Of a stretch of 11,285 nt of DNA, positions 5,332 through 11,285 are shown in pieces. Below the pieces are notes generated by a model, which did no database searches, was not told where the DNA came from, and worked only from the letters and a program-made list of their open reading frames with translations. The position numbers and the translations under genes were made by a program. The stretch's first letter is position 1, and each line of letters begins with the position of its first letter. The DNA is taken from NCBI GenBank assembly GCA_020348625.1, contig CP070752.1:451332-462616 (forward strand), given 5' to 3'. Source of the stretch: Deltaproteobacteria bacterium. Lineage in GTDB: Bacteria > Desulfobacterota > DSM-4660 > Desulfatiglandales > B25-G16.

Positions 5332-5487
5332 ACCCCATCCTTTACTTATCGGAGCATCTTGATCATAACTGAATGGTTTTCTCCGATGAGATATTCGCGA
5401 TTTCTTGGTCACGAGAACTCGTTGGTTTTCATATTGAAACAGGATTCCCCATCTCCCTTCAACATGCAGTCACACCACTTGCACCGG
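5332..5487 (-). other. 156-bp gap between flgJ and flgN; no flgM, weak sigma-28-like -10
   Basis: In several flagellar operons the anti-sigma factor gene flgM lies between flgJ and flgN. This gap is too short for it, and no FlgM-like frame is visible. On the minus strand TCCGATAA (5353–5346) matches the sigma-28 -10 at 7/8, but no TAAA element is found 14–17 nt upstream. The predicted start would leave under 10 nt of leader before ATG 5331. A GCTAGCTAGC palindrome overlaps the flgJ stop. Confidence 0.4.
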
Positions 5488-5799
5488 CTAGCTAGCGGGC
5501 AATTGGTTGTCTAAGCCCTGATATCGCCCCTTGAGTTGTTCGAAGAGCATAGCTCCCAGGCCTATGCCCCCGCTGTTTGCAATACTCAAAGCGAGCTTCT
5601 CATCAAACATGGATTTATAGATCTTTCCCTCATTGCTTTCCCGAATCAGGCCGCCATTTTCCACGGTTTTCCGCATAGATTTCAGCATAGAAGCTATGAA
5701 CAGGGATTCAAATTGCGAGCAAGCCCGCTTTAGCCTGAGGCTTTCGAGTTCCGTCTTTTGCCCAGCCACACCGGGGGTGGATTCGACCCCGTGTATCAT
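5488..5799 (-). CDS. flgJ: FlgJ-type rod-binding protein without muramidase domain
   Basis: A 103-residue protein consisting only of the FlgJ N-terminal rod-binding domain. The conserved features are LKRACSQFESLFIASMLKSMRKT (about 24–46), EGKIYKSMFDEKLA and SGGIGLGAMLFEQL. In enterobacteria FlgJ carries a C-terminal peptidoglycan hydrolase that opens the wall for the rod. Here that half is absent, as in many other bacteria where a separate hydrolase does the job, so this protein should act as the rod cap or scaffold. I chose ATG 5799: AGGAG lies 6 nt before it, whereas it directly abuts the ATG at 5805, two codons upstream. The gene follows flgI after a short gap that contains the ribosome-binding site. 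Confidence 0.88.
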   Translation of the reverse strand: MIHGVESTPGVAGQKTELESLRLKRACSQFESLFIASMLKSMRKTVENGGLIRESNEGKIYKSMFDEKLALSIANSGGIGLGAMLFEQLKGRYQGLDNQLPAS

Positions 5800-5812
5800 A
5801 TCCATCTCCTTC

Positions 5813-6985
5813 TCAGATAATCTCCAGTTCCGCCTGGAGTGCTCCGGCTGCCTTCATGGCCTGGAGGATCGTTATCAGATCCCTGGGGGTAACACCGATC
5901 GCATTCAATGCACGCACCAGATCACCGATTGTCCTGCCTTTTGGAACTAAGAGAAGTCGATTGCCTTCCTCCTCCACTGTTACTTCGCTTTCGGGAGTGA
6001 CCACGGTACTCCCGCCCGGTGCCACGATAACGCCTTCCTGGGTTTGACTCGGAAGGGCCCCCTCAGCAGGCGGTCGCGGTGCGAAGGGAAGCGGTTGTGA
6101 AACATTCTTCGTTTCCTTTATCTGAATGCTCAAGTTTCCGTGGGCAACGGCAACGGTCTGCACCCGCACGTTTTCCCCGATCACAACGGTGCCTGTTTTC
6201 TCGCTGACGATTACTTTGGCCACCGAATCAGGTATGACCTCCACATCCTCGACAGCTGCAAGCAACTGCACAACCTTGTCTCTGTAATTATCGGGTATCT
6301 TTATGGCTATGGTGCCCGAATCTATCGGCTCGGCGAAGCTGTGTCCCAATCTCTCGTTAATGGTGCGTGCGACCCTGTCAGCGGTAGTAAAATCGGGACT
6401 ATTCAGCATGACGGTCAATTCGCTCCTTTGTTTGAGGGACAAGGGGATCTCTCTCTCCACTGTCGCACCCCCACTGATACGACCAACAGTGGGATGATTC
6501 TTGGTAACCCCGCCTCCGGCTGCGCCGCCCGTGCTGAAACCGCCGGTGGAAAGCGGACCCTGAGCAAGTGCATAAATTTTGCCGTCAACCCCTTTGAGGG
6601 GTGTCAGGAGAAGGGTACCCCCTTGCAGGCTCTTGGCATCGCCGATGGATGATACGGTCACATCGATTTTCTTTCCTATCCGGGCAAAGGGAGGGAGCGT
6701 GGCATTAACCATGACTGCTGCGACGTTACTTACCTTGAGATCCTCAGCGCTTACCCGGATACCCATCCTTTCGAGCATATTGGCGAGCCCCTGAATGGTG
6801 AAGTCCGTTCCACCTTTGTCACCGCTGCCATTGAGCCCGATGACCAACCCGTACCCAATCAACTGATTTGTTCTTATCCCCTTAATGGACGCAATGTCCT
6901 TTAACCGTGCGCCAAAAGCCGCTGTAAACCAAAGGATGATTACAACAAAGATGATCAAGAATGAGAACTTAAAACGGCCACACAT
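5813..6985 (-). CDS. flgI: FlgI, flagellar P-ring protein
   Basis: A 390-residue protein forming the periplasmic ring around the rod at the peptidoglycan layer. A signal peptide (basic residues, then hydrophobic residues 9–21, cleavage near AAFG-A at 25/26) is followed by the family's highly conserved start ARLKDIASIKGIRTNQLIGYGLVIGLNGSGDK. Further signatures are NVAAVMVNATLPPFARIGKKIDVTVSSIGDAKSLQGGTLLLTPL, the GRISGGATVEREI segment and the C-terminal GRTIGDLVRALNAIGVTPRDLITILQAMKAAGALQAELEII. The length is typical. The start at 6985 has GGGGAGGA about 8 nt upstream and overlaps the end of flgH by 17 nt. Export is Sec-dependent, unlike the rod and hook proteins. The presence of FlgI and FlgH shows a Gram-negative envelope. 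Confidence 0.98.
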   Translation of the reverse strand: MCGRFKFSFLIIFVVIILWFTAAFGARLKDIASIKGIRTNQLIGYGLVIGLNGSGDKGGTDFTIQGLANMLERMGIRVSAEDLKVSNVAAVMVNATLPPFARIGKKIDVTVSSIGDAKSLQGGTLLLTPLKGVDGKIYALAQGPLSTGGFSTGGAAGGGVTKNHPTVGRISGGATVEREIPLSLKQRSELTVMLNSPDFTTADRVARTINERLGHSFAEPIDSGTIAIKIPDNYRDKVVQLLAAVEDVEVIPDSVAKVIVSEKTGTVVIGENVRVQTVAVAHGNLSIQIKETKNVSQPLPFAPRPPAEGALPSQTQEGVIVAPGGSTVVTPESEVTVEEEGNRLLLVPKGRTIGDLVRALNAIGVTPRDLITILQAMKAAGALQAELEII

Positions 6986-7682
6986 GATCCACTATCCTCC
7001 CCAACCAGCCCGGTTTCTGTTTGTCTGCAATTGGACCCAGACCCGAATACGTGATATTGGCATTTGCTACGAACGTAGAGGATATCTCATTCGTGGGAGA
7101 AATATCCTCGGGTCGTATGATCCCTGAAAGAGTTATATACTGCGTTTCGTTATTTACCTTTATCTCTCGCTTCCCGTTAATATATAGGTTCTCATTGGGA
7201 AGCACCCGGATCACCACGGCAGAGACATAGGCCTTTACATGTCCGTTTCTGTCGCTCGAACCCTGTCCGTCAAAACCCATCCCCAGTCCCGCCTTTATAA
7301 GGTCGTCCTCACCGGGGTTCTGGGCCAGCCTCGAATTCTTATCAGCTAAGGCCTTCATATACCCCAAGAACTTCAGTTGTGCAGCTATGGACGAGGATCT
7401 GCTTGTCTTGGTGTCGGCATTGAGCTCCGCCTCCGGATCTTCAACAATTCTGACCGTCACGATGTCGCCTACCCTTCTTGCCCGCCGGTCCGGATAAAGC
7501 ATGATCCCCATTTCATCCGACCACAACGAACCCTCTTCTCTCTGAGGAGCCGTAAACTCCGGAAATTCCGGACCCTTAATAGCCTGAACCTCGGGTATAT
7601 CGGAAGTTTTGGTGGGCCCAATGGCACACCCGGTAAGAAAAACAAACACTACCCATAGTAAACAGTATTTCTTGAAGCCCAT
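6969..7682 (-). CDS. flgH: FlgH, flagellar L-ring lipoprotein
   Basis: A 237-residue outer-membrane lipoprotein forming the bushing around the distal rod. The signal (MGFKKYCLLWVVFVF) ends in the lipobox L-T-G-C with Cys19 as the acylation site. Family signatures follow: GSLWSDEMGIMLYPDRRARRVGDIVTVRIVEDPEAELNADTKTSR (about 52–96), then VIRVLPNENLYINGKREIKVNNETQYITLSGIIRPEDISPTNEISSTFVANANITYSG and a short GWLGRIVDHVWPF end. The length is normal. The flgA stop lies 8 nt upstream, and AGGG in that gap serves as the ribosome-binding site. The gene overlaps flgI by 17 nt, so the two ring proteins are probably made in step. Confidence 0.97.
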   Translation of the reverse strand: MGFKKYCLLWVVFVFLTGCAIGPTKTSDIPEVQAIKGPEFPEFTAPQREEGSLWSDEMGIMLYPDRRARRVGDIVTVRIVEDPEAELNADTKTSRSSSIAAQLKFLGYMKALADKNSRLAQNPGEDDLIKAGLGMGFDGQGSSDRNGHVKAYVSAVVIRVLPNENLYINGKREIKVNNETQYITLSGIIRPEDISPTNEISSTFVANANITYSGLGPIADKQKPGWLGRIVDHVWPF

Positions 7683-7690
7683 TTTACCCT

Positions 7691-8446
7691 CTAAAAATCA
7701 ACCGTTACTGTTGAGCCATTGACTACCGTAGCGTAGATCTCTTTTCTGCTCATTACGTTTTGAACCCTGATGAGGGAACCCTTGTATCCTTTTTCCAAAA
7801 CCCTTCCGGGCACCGTCACGCGCAAATCGCCCGATTCGGCCAGAATAGTCACCACGTCCCCTCGAGCAAGGGTTGGGCGTCTTTCTACCATCCAATCCTT
7901 GAGCCAGGTGCCTTGCCTGATGGAATGCTTGGCAATGCGACCGACAGCGCCGTCCATATCACACAGAATGTCGGTGGAAAGACGCGAGATATTTTTTCTT
8001 TCCATATAAAGGTCATCAGCGTTTATAACCTCACCCTTTTTGAGGTTTCTCGCCGCACAAATCACTGGGCCGAATACATCAACCCAACCAGAAAGTCTCA
8101 CCTTATTCTCCACCACGCCGTTCACTTTGATAGCGACTACGAGCCGTACATATCCCGCAAGCCTTCTCTTGTCCTTTTGATAGACGTGATACTTTATGGT
8201 GCCTCGAGGAAGGGATTTGTTGCCATCGACCTCGAACTTGGATACTAGAACATCGGGAGCCTCTTTTTCCAGCCGCCCCAAGAGATACTGCCTGAAGATC
8301 TCGTAGAACCTTGTCTCTGGGATCGTTTGCCGCCCTTGGTTAATCGTTGCCCTGCCCGTACCCTGACCTGGGCTTGCTGCCTCAAGGGGCAAACAGGCTC
8401 CGAAAAGGAACCCGAGCAGTATGAGAATACCGACGATCTTCTTCAT
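7691..8446 (-). CDS. flgA: FlgA, P-ring assembly chaperone
   Basis: A 251-residue periplasmic protein that helps FlgI polymerise around the rod. A Sec signal (MKKIVGILILLGFLFGACLPLEAA, cleavage likely near residue 24) is followed by a variable region. The SAF-like domain runs from about residue 130 (VICAARNLKKGEVINADDLYMERKNISRL). It continues through the diagnostic GAVGRIAKHSIRQGTWLKDWMVE and ends RGDVVTILAESGDLRVTVPGRVLEKGYKGSLIRVQN with a terminal IYATVVNGSTVTVDF. All are standard FlgA features. Cys18 in the signal is not in a good lipobox, so I favour signal peptidase I cleavage. The gene starts 5 nt after the flgG stop and is followed 8 nt later by flgH. Confidence 0.96.
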   Translation of the reverse strand: MKKIVGILILLGFLFGACLPLEAASPGQGTGRATINQGRQTIPETRFYEIFRQYLLGRLEKEAPDVLVSKFEVDGNKSLPRGTIKYHVYQKDKRRLAGYVRLVVAIKVNGVVENKVRLSGWVDVFGPVICAARNLKKGEVINADDLYMERKNISRLSTDILCDMDGAVGRIAKHSIRQGTWLKDWMVERRPTLARGDVVTILAESGDLRVTVPGRVLEKGYKGSLIRVQNVMSRKEIYATVVNGSTVTVDF

Positions 8447-8451
8447 GATCT

Positions 8452-9234
8452 CTACCGCTTGATGTTATTGGCTATCTGAAGCATATTATCAGCTGTCTGT
8501 ATGGCCTTGCTATTTATCTCATAGGCCCTCTGGGCCATGATCATGGAAACCATCTCTTCCACCACGTCGACATTTGACATCTCCAGAAACCCCTGGACTA
8601 TGGTTCCTACCCCATCCGAGCCTGCTGTTCCCGCAATGGGGTCCCCAGAGGCATCTGTCGGTCTGTAGAGATTGTGGCCCAGGCTAAAAAGGCCTGCGGC
8701 GTTAGGGAATGTATATATCTCGATAACACCGAGCGAGCTCCCCGTTCCTGCCTGATCAAAGACCGTAACCGTACCGGTCTTGTCGATACTGATGGAGACC
8801 GTGTCTATTGGAATGGTAAATTCCGGCTGAAGGATGTCACCGGAAGAGGTCACGACGTTCCCCTCACTATCCAGCTTGAAGTTGCCGGACCTCGTGTAGA
8901 ATTCCTCCCCGTTACTTAAGACCTTGAAGAAACCGTTCCCCTCGATTGCCAGATCGAGTTCATTTTTTGTTTCCGTAAAGTCCCCTTGCATGAACACCTT
9001 TTGCACGCCAGCGGGCATTGCTCCCATGCCCACATGAATGCCGGTGGCGACTTGCCCGCCGGTTGAGGTGATTGAGCCCGCCTGGCGTATGGTCTGATAC
9101 ATGAGGTCTTCAAAATCGGGTCTGCTCTTCTTAAACCCCGTTGTATTTACGTTTGCCAGGTTATTGGCGATAACGTCGATGGTCAATTTCTGGGCGGCCA
9201 TTCCGCTTGCTGCCGACCAAAGTCCTCTTAACAT
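8452..9234 (-). CDS. flgG: FlgG, distal rod protein
   Basis: A 260-residue protein of exactly the usual FlgG length. It forms the distal rod joining the proximal rod to the hook. The N-terminal D0 helix reads MLRGLWSAASGMAAQKLTIDVIANNLANVNTTGFKKSRPDFEDLMYQ, near the family consensus. GTQVGHGV is represented by GGQVATGIHVG. The middle has the ELDLAIEGNGFFKV segment shared with FlgE and FlgF. The C-terminus is SNVDVVEEMVSMIMAQRAYEINSKAIQTADNMLQIANNI, the hallmark of FlgG. GAAGGAGGGAAG immediately precedes the ATG. The gene lies 18 nt after flgF. It is exported by the flagellar type III apparatus without a cleaved signal. Confidence 0.98.
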   Translation of the reverse strand: MLRGLWSAASGMAAQKLTIDVIANNLANVNTTGFKKSRPDFEDLMYQTIRQAGSITSTGGQVATGIHVGMGAMPAGVQKVFMQGDFTETKNELDLAIEGNGFFKVLSNGEEFYTRSGNFKLDSEGNVVTSSGDILQPEFTIPIDTVSISIDKTGTVTVFDQAGTGSSLGVIEIYTFPNAAGLFSLGHNLYRPTDASGDPIAGTAGSDGVGTIVQGFLEMSNVDVVEEMVSMIMAQRAYEINSKAIQTADNMLQIANNIKR

Positions 9235-9252
9235 AGTTCTTCCCTCCTTCGC

Positions 9253-9939
9253 CTATTCCAATCGGCCAACTTGATTAACCATTTTATCGTTCATTTCATC
9301 TATGCACTGGATTGCCTTCTGTGCAGATTCATATACCCTGAGTGATTCCACCATCTTGACCATTTCTACGGTAGCATTGACGTTTGAGCTCTCTATATAA
9401 CCGTTTTGAACACTAATACGCTCCGGATCAACGATACCAGTTTCTTCTCCCTCAAATGCATAATAGGAGCTTCCCTCCTTTCTTAGAAGCCGGGGTTCCC
9501 TAAAATCCACCACAACAAGGGTATCGACCGGTTCGTTCGCCGCCAGCACCGTCCCGTCGGACTCTACCGTTACCGTGCTCCCGTTAATGACAATTGGCCC
9601 GTTTTCGCCCACCACCGGATCACCATTGTTGGTTACTAATACTCGCTCTGCATTAAGCGTAAATGAGCCATCCCTCGTGTATCTTATCCCTCTCGGTGTC
9701 TGTACCTTAAAGAAACCGGGCGTTTCCAGTGCCATGTCGAGCTCATTTCCCGTATATCTCAGTGGGCCGGGGGACAAGTCGATATTTGCGCTGTTCTGCA
9801 TGCTCAACGCTTCACGAAACGAAATAGTATCCTTTTTGAAGGCATTCGTATTAATATTTGCAAGGTTATTGGAGATAGTATCGAATCTGAGCTTTTGTAC
9901 CAACGAACCGTCGATAAGCTTATACATACCTGAAATCAA
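9253..9939 (-). CDS. flgF: FlgF, proximal rod protein
   Basis: A 228-residue rod protein in the FlgF/FlgG family: MISGMYKLIDGSLVQKLRFDTISNNLANINTNAFKKDTISFRE at the N-terminus, ELDMALETPGFFKVQTPRGIRYTRDGSFTLN in the middle and SNVNATVEMVKMVESLRVYESAQKAIQCIDEMNDK at the end. Order and weaker similarity to FlgG identify it as FlgF. The start is TTG at 9939: GAGGTG lies 7 nt before it, whereas the first in-frame ATG (residue 5) is 19 nt from that site. It is the first gene of the long operon and stands about 40 nt downstream of the predicted sigma-54 transcription start. Confidence 0.93.
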   Translation of the reverse strand: MISGMYKLIDGSLVQKLRFDTISNNLANINTNAFKKDTISFREALSMQNSANIDLSPGPLRYTGNELDMALETPGFFKVQTPRGIRYTRDGSFTLNAERVLVTNNGDPVVGENGPIVINGSTVTVESDGTVLAANEPVDTLVVVDFREPRLLRKEGSSYYAFEGEETGIVDPERISVQNGYIESSNVNATVEMVKMVESLRVYESAQKAIQCIDEMNDKMVNQVGRLE

Positions 9940-9988
9940 TTGCTTTCACCTCGCTTCTCATCACAGGGAACTTTTACATGCCTAATTG

Positions 9989-10004
9989 AGCAATATTGAT
10001 GCCA
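9989..10004 (-). promoter_or_regulatory. Sigma-54 (RpoN) promoter of the flgF operon
   Basis: On the minus strand the sequence reads CTGGCATCAATATTGCTC. Against the consensus TGGCACG-N4-TTGCW, it has TGGCA, then a 2-base mismatch, then TTGCT, with GG and GC at the required 10-nt spacing. Transcription should start near 9978, leaving a leader of about 40 nt before flgF. Rod-to-junction genes are sigma-54 dependent in many flagellates that use an NtrC-type activator. Confidence 0.75.
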
Positions 10005-10030
10005 GAGCGCCTTGGGAGCATTATATAATA

Positions 10031-10043
10031 TAACATACTGATA
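10031..10043 (-). promoter_or_regulatory. Candidate IHF-binding site upstream of the sigma-54 promoter
   Basis: TATCAGTATGTTA on the minus strand fits the IHF consensus WATCAR-N4-TTR at every defined position. It is centred near -59 relative to the predicted start, in a strongly A/T-rich tract. IHF bends DNA between distal activator sites and sigma-54 promoters, so both sequence and position are apt. An HU-type protein could substitute if the host lacks IHF. Confidence 0.5.
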
Positions 10044-10050
10044 ATACTAT

Positions 10051-10074
10051 ATATTTCAGTTTAGCATATTTCAG
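10051..10074. repeat. 9-bp direct repeat upstream of the IHF-like site
   Basis: ATATTTCAG occurs at 10051–10059 and again at 10066–10074, a 15-bp period. Its position, roughly -75 to -95 from the predicted start, is within the range of enhancer sites for sigma-54 activators. It is a direct repeat, whereas known activators of this class usually use inverted repeats, so the role is open. Confidence 0.35.
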
Positions 10075-10105
10075 GCGGTGGAGTGCATGAAGGGGAAAAA
10101 AATGC

Positions 10106-10384
10106 CTACTGGAATTTTTCTCCCCTGTTCAGCGAATACACAAAGGCGAGCAATTCTGCGACAACAACATAGAGGTGTGGCGGGATTTCCTGGTTGATAT
10201 CGAGGCAGGACAAAACCTCTATGAGATCAGGGTCATTCTTAACGTAGATATTGTGCTCCCTGGCTATCTGGATGATCTTCTCAGCGATCTCCCCCTTTCC
10301 CTTGGCTATCACCTGGGGAGCATTGTCTTCTCTTGGCTTATACTTGAGTGCTACAGCCCTCTTTTGTCTGTTTTTCGTCTTCAT
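10106..10384 (-). CDS. FlhB C-terminal domain homologue (FlhX/YlqH type)
   Basis: A 92-residue protein matching the cytoplasmic C-terminal domain of FlhB/YscU export-switch proteins without the membrane part. It has AVALKYKPREDNAPQVIAKGKGEIAEKIIQIAREHNI, then NDPDLIEVLSCLDINQEIPPHLYVVVAELLAFVYSLN. In FlhB this domain follows the autocleaved NPTH loop. Here the protein begins just after that point (RQKRAVALKY), so no cleavage site is present and it resembles the free cleaved fragment. Comparable stand-alone proteins (FlhX, YlqH) occur in epsilonproteobacteria and Bacillus, and FlhX can replace the cleaved FlhB fragment. It lies 12 nt after a FliK-like gene, the same pairing as ylqG–ylqH. No strong ribosome-binding site is visible, so coupling to the upstream gene is likely. 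No clear terminator follows. Confidence 0.88.
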   Translation of the reverse strand: MKTKNRQKRAVALKYKPREDNAPQVIAKGKGEIAEKIIQIAREHNIYVKNDPDLIEVLSCLDINQEIPPHLYVVVAELLAFVYSLNRGEKFQ

Positions 10385-10396
10385 CGTGCACAGCGA

Positions 10397-11285
10397 TTAG
10401 GCAAACAAGTTCAACGTACCCACTTCATCCGGGATTATCTCCCTGATGAGCGATTCTGTAACGATCTCAGGCTCCTTGAGATAACATTCCAGGAACGTGA
10501 CTGAAAAACCACTTTCCACCAACCTGTCGATCAAGAAATGAATAGCTCCTTCGACTCGCGATTTGGCCTCCTCATTGGTGAGCAGAAACCGCCCCTCTAT
10601 ACTCCGGCCATGGATGGTCAGATCAGCCCTCAGCGGTCCAAGAATGGACAACTCCAGCAAGAAGGTTATCCTTGAGACATCCTTGCCTACCTTCTTGTTT
10701 TCCTTTTCATGCTGTCTCTCATAGGGCAGCTGTATCAACAATTGGCCAGCGGTAAACAGGCCACCGGGAAACTGCATGGGAATCGGGAGAAAGATCTTTC
10801 TGCCATGGTTCAGCCCAAGGTGGTTGAGAATCTGAAGGTTCTCCAGGGTTGATACAAGCCTTTTCAGAGAGACTGCTTCATCCCCTTTTTCTGCCAGCAA
10901 TCTTGAGGCCAAGCCTTTTAAATCGCCGCTCATGAGTTCATTAAGATGCCTCGTACTAATACTCTGATCGGTTACAGCCTTTTTTACCTTTGCCTCCCAC
11001 ATGATACCTGATTTGTCAATGAGGCGGTTCAGGAGCTCTGGCGTTGATTTTGAAAACAATCGAAATGATAGCGTATCAATCAGCTCCTTGAATCTCGATA
11101 CCGATTCTCTCGAAAGCCCATAGGTATGTATGTCTTCAAGAATGGATTGCCACAGGTTTTCCTTTACTGCAGACACTATCAGGGCGCTGTTTACAGCATC
11201 TGTATCCGTTGCCCTTACTCCGACGAGTTTCAGGATCGGGAGTAGCCCCGTTTGTTCTACCCTGAGGGCCAAAACACTCCCTTCG
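10397..11285 (-). CDS. FliK-like (hook-length control-related) protein, 5' end outside window
   Basis: The frame is open to the right edge and ends at TAA 10397; at least 296 codons are present. A TTG at 11272 preceded by AAGGGAG is a conceivable start. The codons before it (GSV-LALRVEQTG) continue the usual beta-strand-rich opening of this family, so I treat the gene as truncated. The C-terminal third (about 160–290) has the FliK C-domain layout: FLPIPMQFPGGLFTAGQLLIQLPY, then a beta strand with LLELSILGPLRADLTIHGRSIEGRFLLTNEEA, and AIHFLIDRLVESGFSVTFLECYLKE. FliK measures hook length and flips FlhB specificity. A true fliK normally sits with flgD and flgE, so this may be a second, YlqG-like paralogue paired with the downstream FlhB fragment. 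Confidence 0.8.
   Translation of the reverse strand, partial: EGSVLALRVEQTGLLPILKLVGVRATDTDAVNSALIVSAVKENLWQSILEDIHTYGLSRESVSRFKELIDTLSFRLFSKSTPELLNRLIDKSGIMWEAKVKKAVTDQSISTRHLNELMSGDLKGLASRLLAEKGDEAVSLKRLVSTLENLQILNHLGLNHGRKIFLPIPMQFPGGLFTAGQLLIQLPYERQHEKENKKVGKDVSRITFLLELSILGPLRADLTIHGRSIEGRFLLTNEEAKSRVEGAIHFLIDRLVESGFSVTFLECYLKEPEIVTESLIREIIPDEVGTLNLFA

Noticed and set aside
5346..5353. TCCGATAA before flgN as a full sigma-28 promoter
   Set aside because: No TAAA element at 14–17 nt spacing, and the predicted start leaves too little leader. Reported only as a weak element.
5332..5412. N-terminal extension of FlgN from GTG 5412
   Set aside because: The added residues are unlike the family and lack a ribosome-binding site; the ATG at 5331 has AAAGG at 7 nt.
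7698..7895. Second minus-strand frame inside flgA
   Set aside because: A shadow of the well-conserved flgA C-domain, with no start signal.
1..11285. CRISPR arrays, tRNA or rRNA genes, insertion sequences, toxin or defence genes
   Set aside because: No regularly spaced repeats, cloverleaf or rRNA signatures, transposase motifs or terminal inverted repeats were seen on either strand.

Overview
The window is dominated by a long flagellar operon read on the minus strand, from right to left. Its order is [fliK-like]–[flhB C-domain homologue] // flgF–flgG–flgA–flgH–flgI–flgJ(rod-binding)–flgN–flgK–flgL–csrA–fliW. Genes for the P-ring (flgI), the L-ring lipoprotein (flgH) and the periplasmic chaperone flgA show a diderm. 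The gene order, the csrA–fliW pair behind flgKL and a sigma-54-type promoter all suit a deltaproteobacterial lineage (Desulfobacterota in the broad sense). This is inferred from family and context; I cannot name the species.

Right end (9940–11285): a 5'-truncated FliK-like gene and a small FlhB C-domain homologue form the end of an upstream operon. About 165 bp follows before flgF. It holds a well-spaced sigma-54 promoter, a full match to the IHF consensus upstream of it and a 9-bp direct repeat. From there eleven genes run to 1446 with tiny gaps or overlaps. They build the rod (FlgF, FlgG, FlgJ), the P- and L-rings (FlgI, FlgH, with FlgA) and the hook–filament junction (FlgK and FlgL, with chaperone FlgN). 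They end with the post-transcriptional switch CsrA/FliW, which in known systems ties flagellin translation to export. The only sizeable gap is 156 bp between flgJ and flgN, where flgM sits in some relatives; no flgM is visible.

The csrA start region is the most unusual part of the operon. Three successive small stem-loops each present an ANGGA loop, the hallmark of CsrA-binding sites, across the leader and first codons of csrA. A good sigma-70-type promoter overlaps the leader. It would start transcripts inside the first hairpin, so operon and local transcripts could differ in CsrA control.

Left end (1–1445): this is a different neighbourhood. At the extreme left is the 5' end of a minus-strand lipoprotein gene (only 66 codons visible), behind a candidate sigma-28 (FliA) promoter whose -10 element is half of a perfect palindrome. 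On the plus strand a short gene at 720–941 encodes a small Trp-rich lipoprotein. It has its own sigma-70-type promoter, a structured 170-nt leader and a downstream intrinsic terminator with a long loop. The stretches 201–512 and 942–1445 carry no convincing gene but are rich in hairpins and GGA motifs, which could be non-coding RNA or CsrA-related sites.
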